Below are positions 54,681 through 63,800 of a stretch of 64,000 nt of DNA, piece by piece. The notes under the pieces were generated by a model, which saw nothing but the letters and a program-made list of their open reading frames with translations, did no database searches and was not told the DNA's origin. Position numbers and translations under genes: made by a program. Position 1 is the first letter of the stretch. Each line of letters begins with the position of its first letter. The stretch is from NCBI RefSeq assembly GCF_010435915.1, contig NZ_JAAFZH010000006.1, positions 62,001 through 126,000 of the forward strand, in the 5' to 3' direction. Source of the DNA: Spirosoma terrae. GTDB lineage: Bacteria; Bacteroidota; Bacteroidia; Cytophagales; Spirosomataceae.

Positions 54681-54932
54681 TTACTCTTCTTCGTCAATCT
54701 CACCCTGTTCAACTGCTTCTTCCTCCAGCAAATCGTCGTTAACACCACTGGCGTCAACATCTGACAGATTCACTTCCTCTTTTTCCGGCTCTGGTCCAGA
54801 GGCCGTCACGGGATTCATGTAGTCGGCCTGGGCTACTCCCGCAGTTGACTCTTCGCTCTGCGCCAGAAGCTGAACAACGCCCTGGTTATCGTCCTCAGCG
54901 GGATCGTAATTTTCTGTTTGATCAGGTTTCAT
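54681..54932 (-). CDS. Small acidic protein (83 residues)
   Basis: 83 residues with a very high Asp/Glu content, rising to an almost continuous acidic tail (DLLEEEAVEQGEIDEEE). It has no predicted signal peptide or membrane segment and no family I recognise. Start ATG 54932. It lies 105 bp from a second small acidic gene on the same strand, with an inverted repeat between them, so the pair may be a recent duplication of function. A binding or sequestering role is possible. Expression is not proven. Confidence 0.55.
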   Translation of the reverse strand: MKPDQTENYDPAEDDNQGVVQLLAQSEESTAGVAQADYMNPVTASGPEPEKEEVNLSDVDASGVNDDLLEEEAVEQGEIDEEE

Positions 54933-54978
54933 CGCTGTAGTTTTATGGTTTTTGGTTTATGGCCTGTCGTTTCTGGCT

Positions 54979-55024
54979 TATAGTTTCTGGTTCACCGGTT
55001 TCAAACTATGAACCAAAAACTATA
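54979..55024. repeat. Inverted repeat between the two acidic genes
   Basis: TATAGTTTCTGGTTCA (54979-54994) and TGAACCAAAAACTATA (55009-55024) form a 16-bp stem with one mismatch around 14 bp. Related T/G-rich stretches flank it. It may be a repeat element or terminator of the 55038 gene. Confidence 0.6.
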
Positions 55025-55037
55025 AACCACAGACGCC

Positions 55038-55289
55038 CTAGGCCCCGCTACGTGTTACGTGCCCGCCTAACGCGTAATTATCGTCCTGATGATGGTCGTG
55101 TTCGCCCGTAGGATCACCATCTTCATCGACGGGTTCATCGTACAATTCCTCTTCGCGTACCTCTTCGTCCTCATCACCATCGTCAATGGCGGCTCCGCTC
55201 TGGTTACGAAAATTGTCAGGATCGATGCGACCAATTCGTGAACCGATCAGTTCTACATCACCGTCGGCTGGAGTTGCTAACATGTTCAT
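55038..55289 (-). CDS. Small acidic protein (83 residues), His/Asp tail
   Basis: 83 residues, rich in Asp/Glu, with the acidic block DDGDEDEEVREEELYDEPVD followed by a His/Asp stretch EHDHHQDDN that could bind metal. Start ATG 55289. Same length and strand as the neighbouring acidic gene but no obvious sequence identity. No signal peptide or known family. The divergent alpha/beta hydrolase starts about 100 bp away. A role in metal binding is only a guess. Confidence 0.55.
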   Translation of the reverse strand: MNMLATPADGDVELIGSRIGRIDPDNFRNQSGAAIDDGDEDEEVREEELYDEPVDEDGDPTGEHDHHQDDNYALGGHVTRSGA

Positions 55290-55385
55290 GATCGTTGAGT
55301 GTTTGTTCTATACTAGTAAACCGGTAGAATACAGAAAGGTTAAACTTATTGCGTTGCTTAGCCATACAGTCTATTGATCAATCCC

Positions 55386-56186
55386 ATGAAATTGTCTTTA
55401 CTGCTAACCTGCCTGCTAATTTCATCGCTTGCCACAGGGCAGTCCAACCGCGAACCCCTGTTCAGTTCGTTCGATGGCACCAACATCCACTACGATATCA
55501 TTGGGTCGGGCAAACCCGTCGTCTTGCTACACGGCTTCATCAGTAACAGCGAAAGCTGGAAACGCGCTTCCGTCCGACAGGACCTGGCCGATGCTGGGTT
55601 CAAAGTCGTTACGCTCGATCTGCGCGGTAATGGTTTATCCGACAAACCCCATTCAGCTGAAGCCTATCGTGACAATGCCGAATTGAAAGACGTAATGGCG
55701 TTAATGAAGCACCTGGGCTTATCCAGTTACGACGTAGTAGGCTATTCTCGTGGAGCAATTCTGACAGCCAAGCTACTGACAATGGACAAGCAGGTACGTC
55801 GCGCGGTGATGGGCGGCATCAGTGTCGACTTTTCCGATCCGAACTGGATCCGCCGAAAGAACTTTCACGAAGCCTTAACCAAACCCGGCAGTCATCCCGA
55901 ACTGCAAAGTGCCATCGATTACGCAAAACGCTCCGGCGCCGATACGGTCGTTTTAGCACGATTACAGGAATTTCAGCCAGTTACCACCAAGACTGAACTG
56001 GCAAGAATTAACGTACCGGTTCTGGTGGTGAATGGCGATCAGGACAAAGACAACGGCGACCCTCAAACGCTGGTCGATGCCGTACCCGGCTCCAGACTGA
56101 TTATTGTTCCCGGCGACCACGGTGGCGCTATGCGTACGCCTGAGTTTGCCAAAGCCGTAGTCGATTTCCTGAAAGCCGGAAAATAG
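55386..56186 (+). CDS. Exported alpha/beta hydrolase
   Basis: 266 residues from ATG 55386 (MKLSLLLTCLLISSLATGQ, a signal peptide); TTG 55374 is an unlikely alternative. Alpha/beta hydrolase fold with oxyanion motif LLHGFISNS, nucleophile elbow VGYSRGAI (Ser), Asp in VVNGDQDKDN and His in PGDHGGAM. It is probably periplasmic. Convergent with the GMC oxidoreductase gene with a 29-bp gap. Substrate unknown; an esterase or lipase role is typical for the group. Confidence 0.85.
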   Translation: MKLSLLLTCLLISSLATGQSNREPLFSSFDGTNIHYDIIGSGKPVVLLHGFISNSESWKRASVRQDLADAGFKVVTLDLRGNGLSDKPHSAEAYRDNAELKDVMALMKHLGLSSYDVVGYSRGAILTAKLLTMDKQVRRAVMGGISVDFSDPNWIRRKNFHEALTKPGSHPELQSAIDYAKRSGADTVVLARLQEFQPVTTKTELARINVPVLVVNGDQDKDNGDPQTLVDAVPGSRLIIVPGDHGGAMRTPEFAKAVVDFLKAGK

Positions 56187-56215
56187 TAACAGAACGCTAC
56201 GTATCGATCCGACGC

Positions 56216-57928
56216 CTACAGTCTCTGCGCTTTCAGTTGTTTCACGGCGTAGTCGACAGCTCTGGCTGTCAGCGCCATGTAGGTCAGGGATGGATTTTGT
56301 GTGGATGTTGACGTCATACAGGCGCCATCGGTTACGAAAACATTGGAGCAACTATGCAGTTGATTCCAGCGGTTCAGCATCGACGTTTTAGAATCTTTAC
56401 CCATTCGGACACCGCCCATCTCGTGGTTTTCATTACCCGGTGTTCGTTTCGTATCAATCCGGCGGATGTTGGTAAAACCGGCTGCGGTGTACATTTTCGA
56501 TAACTGCTCGAAGAAATCATTCAGCATTTTCGTATCGTTATCATCGTAAGCTAACGAAATACGTAGCTGCGGAATGCTGTATGGATCTTTCAGGGCCGGA
56601 TCTAGCTGAACCCGACTAATTTCTTTTGGAATGGTTTCGCCCATCATACTGGCACCAACAGTCCAGTTACCGTAGTTGGTGGCCAGAAGCTGCTCTTTCA
56701 ACCCTGCGCCCAGTTCATCCGTAGGCTGAATAACGCTACGTCCGGCCGAAAAGGCTACGGCATAGCCCCGTAGAAAATCAGTTTCCTGCTTGTGCAAATT
56801 CCTAAAACGGGGCATATAGCACGCATTGGGGCGTAGGCCATCAGTTTTAAATCCCTGGAAGCCATCGAATTCGGCATTAATGCGGCCTCGATAACTATGA
56901 AACGCTACGTATCGGCCCAATACATCATGATCATTACCTAATCCCTTCGGGAACCGATTCGATATAGAGTTGAGCAGAATCAAATTCGTATTCATCGTCG
57001 ACGCATTCAGGAAGATGATCCGGGCGTAGTACTCCGTCATTTCATGCGTCTGCGTATCAACAACCCGAACGCCCACGGCTCGTTTCCGCTGCTCGTCGTA
57101 AATAACCGAATGGACAACCGAATGCGGACGTAACGTCATTTTACCAGTACGTTCTGCCCACGGAATCGTTGACGAATTGCTACTGTAATAGCCACCGTAT
57201 GGGCAGCCCCGATCACACAAATTTCGATGCTGGCACTGAGCCCTGCCCTGCTGTAAATGAATCGGTTTAGGCTGAGTCAGATGCGCAACTCGCCCAATAA
57301 TCATCGGGCGGTCTGGGTATTTTTCACCGATCTTCTGCCGGAAATGTTTTTCGACACAACTCATTTCATGCGGGGGCAGAAACTCACCATCTGGCAGTTG
57401 AGCCAACCCATCCCGATTCCCGGAGACACCGATAAATTTTTCAACGTAGCTGTACCAGGGGGCAATGTCGGCGTACCGAATGGGCCAGTCTACGGCATAC
57501 CCATCCCGAGCCGGGCCGCCAAAATCGAAATCGCTCCACCGCTGCGTCATACGTCCCCATAGCAGCGAACGTCCACCCACCTGGTAGGCTTTGATCCAGT
57601 CATAGGGCTGTTCCTGAACGTACGGCTGTTCAGCATCTTTGGTAAAAAAATGGACCGTATCTTCCCGAAACGCGTAATTCTTGCTGGCTATGGTATACTC
57701 GTTCCGTACTGCCAAAGGAACCTGCCCACGATGTTCAAGCTCCCAGGGCTGCATCATCGTGGTTGGATAATCGGTGATGTGTTTTACATCGCGGCCGCGC
57801 TCCAGCACCAGCGTCCTCAGACCTTTGCCAGTCAGTTCTTTAGCAGCCCAACCGCCACTAATTCCCGTTCCGACAACGATGGCGTCGAACGTCCGATTTT
57901 TTATGCTATCAATGGCTAGGTAGGTCAT
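56216..57928 (-). CDS. GMC-family FAD-dependent oxidoreductase
   Basis: 570 residues. The FAD-binding motif is FDAIVVGTGISGGWAAKEL near the N-terminus and the C-terminal GMC motif is TSTQNPSLTYMALTARAVDY. Many such Bacteroidota enzymes oxidise sugars, some to 3-keto glycosides, passing electrons to a cytochrome or quinone. A cysteine cluster (CQHRNLCDRGCPYGG) resembles those of sugar/alcohol dehydrogenases. No signal peptide is visible. Last gene of the SusC/SusD group; start ATG 57928, 33 bp after the propeller gene. The actual sugar is unknown. Confidence 0.88.
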   Translation of the reverse strand: MTYLAIDSIKNRTFDAIVVGTGISGGWAAKELTGKGLRTLVLERGRDVKHITDYPTTMMQPWELEHRGQVPLAVRNEYTIASKNYAFREDTVHFFTKDAEQPYVQEQPYDWIKAYQVGGRSLLWGRMTQRWSDFDFGGPARDGYAVDWPIRYADIAPWYSYVEKFIGVSGNRDGLAQLPDGEFLPPHEMSCVEKHFRQKIGEKYPDRPMIIGRVAHLTQPKPIHLQQGRAQCQHRNLCDRGCPYGGYYSSNSSTIPWAERTGKMTLRPHSVVHSVIYDEQRKRAVGVRVVDTQTHEMTEYYARIIFLNASTMNTNLILLNSISNRFPKGLGNDHDVLGRYVAFHSYRGRINAEFDGFQGFKTDGLRPNACYMPRFRNLHKQETDFLRGYAVAFSAGRSVIQPTDELGAGLKEQLLATNYGNWTVGASMMGETIPKEISRVQLDPALKDPYSIPQLRISLAYDDNDTKMLNDFFEQLSKMYTAAGFTNIRRIDTKRTPGNENHEMGGVRMGKDSKTSMLNRWNQLHSCSNVFVTDGACMTSTSTQNPSLTYMALTARAVDYAVKQLKAQRL

Positions 57929-57961
57929 TTAATTGAAACGTAGTACGATACTAGAACGTAT

Positions 57962-59230
57962 TTACCCGACTAATTTACTGATATCGATCAGATAGAGTTG
58001 ACGGCCTAACCCTTCGTGCGTTGAATCAATGATGACCATCTTGCCGTCAGGACTGGAACGGGGGTGCAAATCGCAACGCCATTCGCCTTTGTAAGCGTTG
58101 GGCGAGTGAAAACGGCCAATATCGATCCGTTGGTTCGACGCTACGTTGTACAGATACGGAACCTGAAAACGGTCGGCTCCCTGCGGATAACAATCGTTCA
58201 GAATCCAGGCATTATGTTGCTTCGGCAGATACGTATTATGTCCGTTTAAGACCATAACGCCTTTTCCTACGGGTGTTACGTCCTGCGTCAGGTCTTTCAA
58301 CAGGTAAAAACCATCGGGTTGGTTAGCCGGACGAGTCCAGGCGCAAACGTGCTGATGATCGCGCCAGACAAAATGCGATGTATAGCCCGACGGATCAAGA
58401 ACGTACTGGTTTTTACCATTTTTATCGGCCGTGAACATACGGGTTATAAAGCCTTTACCAGGATCGATGATACGTTCCTTCCGCCAGCGATTCAGGAAAA
58501 TAAATCGTTTACTGTCGGGACTGATCAGCAGATGATTATACCAGTGCCAATACGTGCTGACATCTTCGCCCTGATGCGGCAACGCGGCACAGGCTGCATA
58601 CGGAATAATCAGTTCGTCCTTCCCGGTTTTCAGATCAATCCGGTAAATACCCGTTTTTTCGGGCGCTTTCATAGACTGATAGGGGTCGGGAACACCCTTG
58701 TAGCCATACCCAGGTCGTAAATCCTGCAAACGACCGAAATCCAGGCCAACAGCCCACGTAGCGTCGGGACTGATGGTATAGATGGGCTTAGGAAGGATAC
58801 GTTTTTTCCGGGTATGCACATTCATGATAATCGACACGAACTGGCCGTCCTGCCGATCATTCCAGATTACCTCGTCTGCTGATCCGGGAATCCATTGTAA
58901 CATGCATCCCTGCTGCCACCCCCACGAACGACTCTCGCCCAGTTCGATCCAGCGATCCTTATCGTGCAGATCGATCATGCCCACTTTTAGTACGTCGTCG
59001 GGATTTGGCGAGCGACCTTCAAAATCGACTTCCATTCCCAGTACGTACCGATTGGCTGGATCAACCTGCCACTTATCGTAATACCCGAACCAGTGGTGTT
59101 TTGGTCCATTCGTAAGTCGCCGAACGGGTGGAAATCCGCCCTGCTGTCTGAGTAGTTCAATCCAGCCAGAAGGCAAACCGGCACCTATACCAAAGGCAGC
59201 GTTGTTACGTATAAATTCCCGGCGGTTCAT
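57962..59230 (-). CDS. Tat-type exported propeller protein (lyase-like)
   Basis: 422 residues starting MNRREFIRNNAAFGIGAGLP, a twin-arginine (RREFI) signal, so it is likely exported folded. The rest is a TolB/oligogalacturonate-lyase-like seven-bladed propeller with repeated blades such as GWQQGCMLQWIPGSADEVIW, IYTISPDATWAVGLDFGRL and DLHPRSSPDGKMVIIDSTH. It may bind or cleave an oligosaccharide. It sits between the SusD gene and the GMC oxidoreductase in one strand group, supporting a shared carbohydrate role. The activity is inferred from fold resemblance only. Confidence 0.72.
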   Translation of the reverse strand: MNRREFIRNNAAFGIGAGLPSGWIELLRQQGGFPPVRRLTNGPKHHWFGYYDKWQVDPANRYVLGMEVDFEGRSPNPDDVLKVGMIDLHDKDRWIELGESRSWGWQQGCMLQWIPGSADEVIWNDRQDGQFVSIIMNVHTRKKRILPKPIYTISPDATWAVGLDFGRLQDLRPGYGYKGVPDPYQSMKAPEKTGIYRIDLKTGKDELIIPYAACAALPHQGEDVSTYWHWYNHLLISPDSKRFIFLNRWRKERIIDPGKGFITRMFTADKNGKNQYVLDPSGYTSHFVWRDHQHVCAWTRPANQPDGFYLLKDLTQDVTPVGKGVMVLNGHNTYLPKQHNAWILNDCYPQGADRFQVPYLYNVASNQRIDIGRFHSPNAYKGEWRCDLHPRSSPDGKMVIIDSTHEGLGRQLYLIDISKLVG

Positions 59231-59246
59231 GGTTCAGGAAAATAAA

Positions 59247-59328
59247 TTTCGACAGGATTGACAGGATTAACAAGATTGACAGGTTCTCTACTTAAAATCC
59301 TGTCAATCTTGTAAATCCTGTCGAAAAA
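59247..59328. repeat. Inverted GACAGGATT-type repeat, likely terminator of susD
   Basis: Left stretch 59247-59283 holds TCGACAGGATTGACAGGATT and CAAGATTGACAGG; the right arm 59295-59328 holds AATCCTGTCAATCTTG and AATCCTGTCGAAAA, its inverted copy with a small insertion. These short GACAGGATT units resemble a repeat common in Bacteroidota intergenic DNA. It starts only a few bases after the SusD stop. Confidence 0.7.
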
Positions 59329-59332
59329 TAAA

Positions 59333-60844
59333 TCAATAGCCCGGATTTTGGGTCAGGTTCGGATTGATGGCCATTTCGGTGCTGAGGTGCGGCATCAGGT
59401 AATCACGGCTGGCGTCGAAGTTGGTATGTGGCTCCAGCGAATTAGCACCTTTAAACACTACGTCGCCCAGCTTCCGGCGTTTAATATCGTACCACCGTTT
59501 GAATTCAAACGCCAGTTCGAGTCGGCGTTCTTCAAGCACCAGATTGATAAACGCATCTTTGGTCATGCCTAACGCTACGTCGGCGGGGAACGTCGTTTGC
59601 CGACCAGCCCAGTTACGCGCCCGTGCCCGAACCTGATTGATGTAGCCAATGGCTTCGGCGTTGGGCGCGCCGTTCACTTCGGCCAAAGCTTCGGCAGCGG
59701 TGAGTAATACTTCTGCGTAGCGGAAACAGAAGTAGTTATGATCGGAGTAACGGCCTTCCGAGTTGGCATTGCCCGGATAGCGGGCAAACTTCGCAATATG
59801 TGGCCGGGCAGCCGTTGGGAAAGCGGTATACGGCCTTAGAACGCCCCCGATCCGCATGGAGTCCTCAAAGCTCACCCGTTTCCGATAGTCGCGGGCATCC
59901 CAGGTCTGGTATACTTTGAGCGTCGGCACCGCCACACTCCAGCCATTCTGATCGGTTCCCCGAATACCCGTCATGGCGCCCATCAGATCGTCGTTAGTGC
60001 TTTCAGGACCAACCTTTTGACCAATAAAGTCGACAGCAAAAATGGTTTCTTTGATCTGGTCGGCTTTTGTCGCAATAAACAAATCCTGAAAATCGCTTTC
60101 GAGCCGATACGCAAACTTGTCTTTATTATCGATCACCCATTTGGATTCGGTATACGCTTTCTGGTAATCGCCACGGGTCAGATAAACCGACGCCAGACAC
60201 GTAGCAGCCGAACCTTTGGTGGGTCGGGTACGTACATCGGCCGGTTGCTGATCGGGCAGCCATTGTTTAGCAAATTCCAGGTCGGCAATTAGTTTCGCAT
60301 ATACCTCCTCTTCTGAGCTTTTTCCGATGGTTTTTACCGATTCAGGGTCCGACACAAACGTCTCGATGTACGGAATAGCTCCGAATGACTGAACCAGATG
60401 AAAGTACGAAAACGCCCGTACAAACCGGGCTTCGGCTATGGTTGGATTGGCCTGTTCGGGTGCCAGCTTCAGATCTTCGGCTCCTTTGATGGCCGAATTT
60501 ACCGTACTGATTACTTTGTACCAGCGTGGCCAGAACGAAGCCACCAGTCCATTGCTGGCATCCATATTAAAGTCGTTCGTTTGCTGACGAGCAGCCGCGG
60601 TGGTACGGTCGCCGATGTCGGCCATATCGTCGCGAAGCATCAATGCTGTCACGAAATTTCGACCATACAACGGCTCGGAAGCAATGAGTCCATAGGCGCC
60701 ATTGATGGCTGTTTGCACATCTTTTGTGCTTTTAAACAAACCTTCAGGGGCTAACACGCCCTGCGGTTTTTCTTCCAGATCAATACACGACGCCAGCGAG
60801 CCAACCAGGGCAGCCAGCAGGAATTTATTTCTGATAGTTTTCAT
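59333..60844 (-). CDS. RagB/SusD-family outer-membrane glycan-binding lipoprotein
   Basis: 503 residues from ATG 60844 (TTG 60850 would add two); lipobox in GSLASCIDLEEK. SusD-like lipoproteins sit on the cell surface and deliver glycans to the SusC channel. TPR-like helical regions and the SusD pattern (AINGAYGLIASEPLYG near the start, NYFCFRYAEVLLTAAEALAE, FINLVLEERRLELAFEFKRW near the end) are present. It lies 21 bp after SusC and is a textbook SusCD pair. The glycan is not known. Confidence 0.93.
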   Translation of the reverse strand: MKTIRNKFLLAALVGSLASCIDLEEKPQGVLAPEGLFKSTKDVQTAINGAYGLIASEPLYGRNFVTALMLRDDMADIGDRTTAAARQQTNDFNMDASNGLVASFWPRWYKVISTVNSAIKGAEDLKLAPEQANPTIAEARFVRAFSYFHLVQSFGAIPYIETFVSDPESVKTIGKSSEEEVYAKLIADLEFAKQWLPDQQPADVRTRPTKGSAATCLASVYLTRGDYQKAYTESKWVIDNKDKFAYRLESDFQDLFIATKADQIKETIFAVDFIGQKVGPESTNDDLMGAMTGIRGTDQNGWSVAVPTLKVYQTWDARDYRKRVSFEDSMRIGGVLRPYTAFPTAARPHIAKFARYPGNANSEGRYSDHNYFCFRYAEVLLTAAEALAEVNGAPNAEAIGYINQVRARARNWAGRQTTFPADVALGMTKDAFINLVLEERRLELAFEFKRWYDIKRRKLGDVVFKGANSLEPHTNFDASRDYLMPHLSTEMAINPNLTQNPGY

Positions 60845-60865
60845 GATCAAGGTGTTAGGAGCTAA

Positions 60866-63800
60866 TTAGAATCCAATGTTTAGGCCAATGGTATATGATT
60901 TGGCATTCGGATAGCTGCCGTAGTCGAGGCCCAGATTTCGGTTGCCATTCACCGAACCCGACGTATTGTAGTTCACTTCAGGATCATAGCCCGGATAGTC
61001 TGTAAAGGTCAGGATATTCTGAGCACTGGCGTAAATCCGTAAGCGATTTAGCTTGATCTTATTGGTCAACACCTGCGGAAAGGTGTAGCCAATGGCCAGG
61101 TTTTTCAGCCGGACGTAACTACCGTCGTAAATCCAGCGAGTCGATACCCGACGCGTACGGGCCGACGATGCTTTCGGTACGCTGGTATTCGTATTCTGGG
61201 GTGTCCAGCGGTTTAGCGCGTTGGTCGTTGCGTTGTTAATCCCCGACAGTAAATCCAGCTCCATGAGCGTGTAGCTTAGCATGTCGTTCCCCTGCGACCC
61301 CTGAAAAAACACGTTTAAATCCAGATTCTTCCATTTGAATTCGTTCGTCCAGCCCCAGATAAATTTCGGATTTGGATTACCAATAATGGTTCGGTCGTTA
61401 CTGTTAATGGCTCCGTTTCCATCCAGATCGCGGAATTTTTCACCGCCAACCACCTGCTCAAACCCAGAACCAGTCAGAAATTTGTCGCCTTCCTGATAAA
61501 CGCCATCATAAATCCAGCCATACATACTGCCCACTGGCGACCCTTCACGCAGGATCTGCGTCTGATCCAGTCCAACCAGATGCCCCGGAGCCGACGAGTA
61601 GAAGATATCTTTCCCATCGGGCAGGCTTAGCACTTTATTTCGGTTCAACGATAGGTTTACGTCCATGTCCCAACGCAGCGCTCCCGTCAGATTCCGGGTG
61701 CCAACGGTAACCTCAAAACCCTGATTCTGCACCTTTCCGATATTTTTCAATTGCGATGAATAGCCCGAATACTGCGGTAGAGGCACGCTAAAAAGTAGGT
61801 TCGACGTAATGGTTTTATAATAGTCCATTGTCAGATTAAGCCGGTTATTAAACAGACTGATATCGGTCCCTACATCGAACTGGGCCGTTGTTTCCCAGGT
61901 CAGATCGTCGTTCGCAATGGACGATGGCGAGATTGCATTCACGGCTACGCCATTGATGGCCGCAAAAACGGTCGAAAAACGAGCGAGTGTCTGGTAAGGC
62001 GAAATAGCCTGATTTCCCGTAAGCCCATAACTTACCCGCCACTTCCATTGGCTTAACCAGTTTAAGCCCGACATAAAGGATTCGTTACCCATGTTCCAGG
62101 CAAAAGCGCCTGATGGAAAAAACGCCCATTTGTGATTCCGGCTGAACGTAGAGGAACCATCGTACCGGGCATTAACCGTGAACAGATAGCGGTCTTTAAG
62201 AGCGTAGTTTATCCGACCATACCAAGAAGCCAGCTTCCAGTCTGTCAGCGACGATGACGGCGCCTGCCAGACCGATGAACTGCCCAGGTTCCAGTACGAA
62301 AGCGCATCGCTGATAAACGATTGCCCGCTCCCACCCCAGGATTCGTTCTGTGAGCTTTGGTACGAAAATCCAGCCATCGCCCCGAACCGGTGAGCTTCTC
62401 CGAAGGTTCTGTCGTAAGAGAAATAGTTTTCGTTCTGGAACAACGTGTTTCGGTTGCCACTCATCGAGCCCGATCCACCCACCGATGCACCTGCATTCAG
62501 CGTGGTTGGCGTATATGTACCGGTACGTCCACTGTTGGTCGTTGCTCCTAACGTAGCGCGGAACTTCAGATCTTTCAGAATCTGATATTCGGCAAACAAA
62601 TTCCCCTGGGTCTGATCGTTTACGTTGTTGTTCTGATACTGCGTAGCAATGGCATACGGGTTGTTGATCGGATCACTTAGGACGGCAATGGTAAAGCCCC
62701 CATTCTGATCGTACACCCCTAAATCAGGCCCAAATTTGAAAGCCGACGAAACAACACCTGAGCTGTTCGTTCCGCCCGTGCTCTCCTGACTCAGCACCCC
62801 GTTTTTGGTGTTTCGCTGCCCGAATACATTCAGACCAACCCGGAGTTTATCGCTGGCTTTTATATCAATGTTGCTGGTGATCGAAAACCGGCTAAAATCA
62901 GAGTTGATAATAACGCCTTTTTGCCCAAAATAAGCCCCTGATACGTAGTACTTGATATTGTCAGTACCGCCAGACAGCGAAAGCTGATAATTCTGAATCG
63001 ATCCAGGCTGGAAAATCTGATTCTGCCAGTCGGTATTTTGGCCTCGCGATACGTAGTTCGGATTCACCGATTGAACGTAGCTGACAAACTGTTCAGCATT
63101 GAGCAGCTTGAGCCGATTAATTTCCTGTTGCGCCGAAAAAGAGGAGTTGAATTCAATACGTGCCTTGCCGCTTTTACCCCGTTTGGTCGTTACCATCACC
63201 ACCCCGTTAGCTCCCCGCGACCCGTAAATGGCCGTTGCACTGGCATCTTTCAGCACTTCAACCGACTCAATATCTTCGGGCGGAGGCATGGTTCCACCCA
63301 CAAAACCATCGACCACAAAAATGGGATCGCTACTGGCGTTAATCGAATTGCCCCCCCGAATCCGAACTTTAAAACTGGCCCCCGGCTCGCCATTGTTTGC
63401 CTGAATCTGCACACCAGCCGCCCGGCCCTGTAAGGCCTGCACAGCGCCGATAGACGGATAAGCCGTTAATTGTTCGGCTTTTACGGTAGAAACCGAGCCC
63501 GTCAGGTCGCTTTTCCGGACGGTACCATACCCAACGACCACCACTTCGTCCAGCGCTTTCTGATCGGGTGCTAACGTAACATCAACGGTTGTGCGATTCC
63601 CGATAGCAACTTCCTGATTCAGATACCCTACAAAGGAGAAAACCAACGTAACGGCCTGTGCATTATCCGGCACGCTCATTCGGTATTTGCCCTCAGCATC
63701 GGTAGACGTACCGCGCGTGGATCCTTTCACCACAACGCTCACTCCCGGCAACCCTTCGCCCGTTTCGCTCTTGACCGTTCCGGTTATGGTTCTGTCGGCC

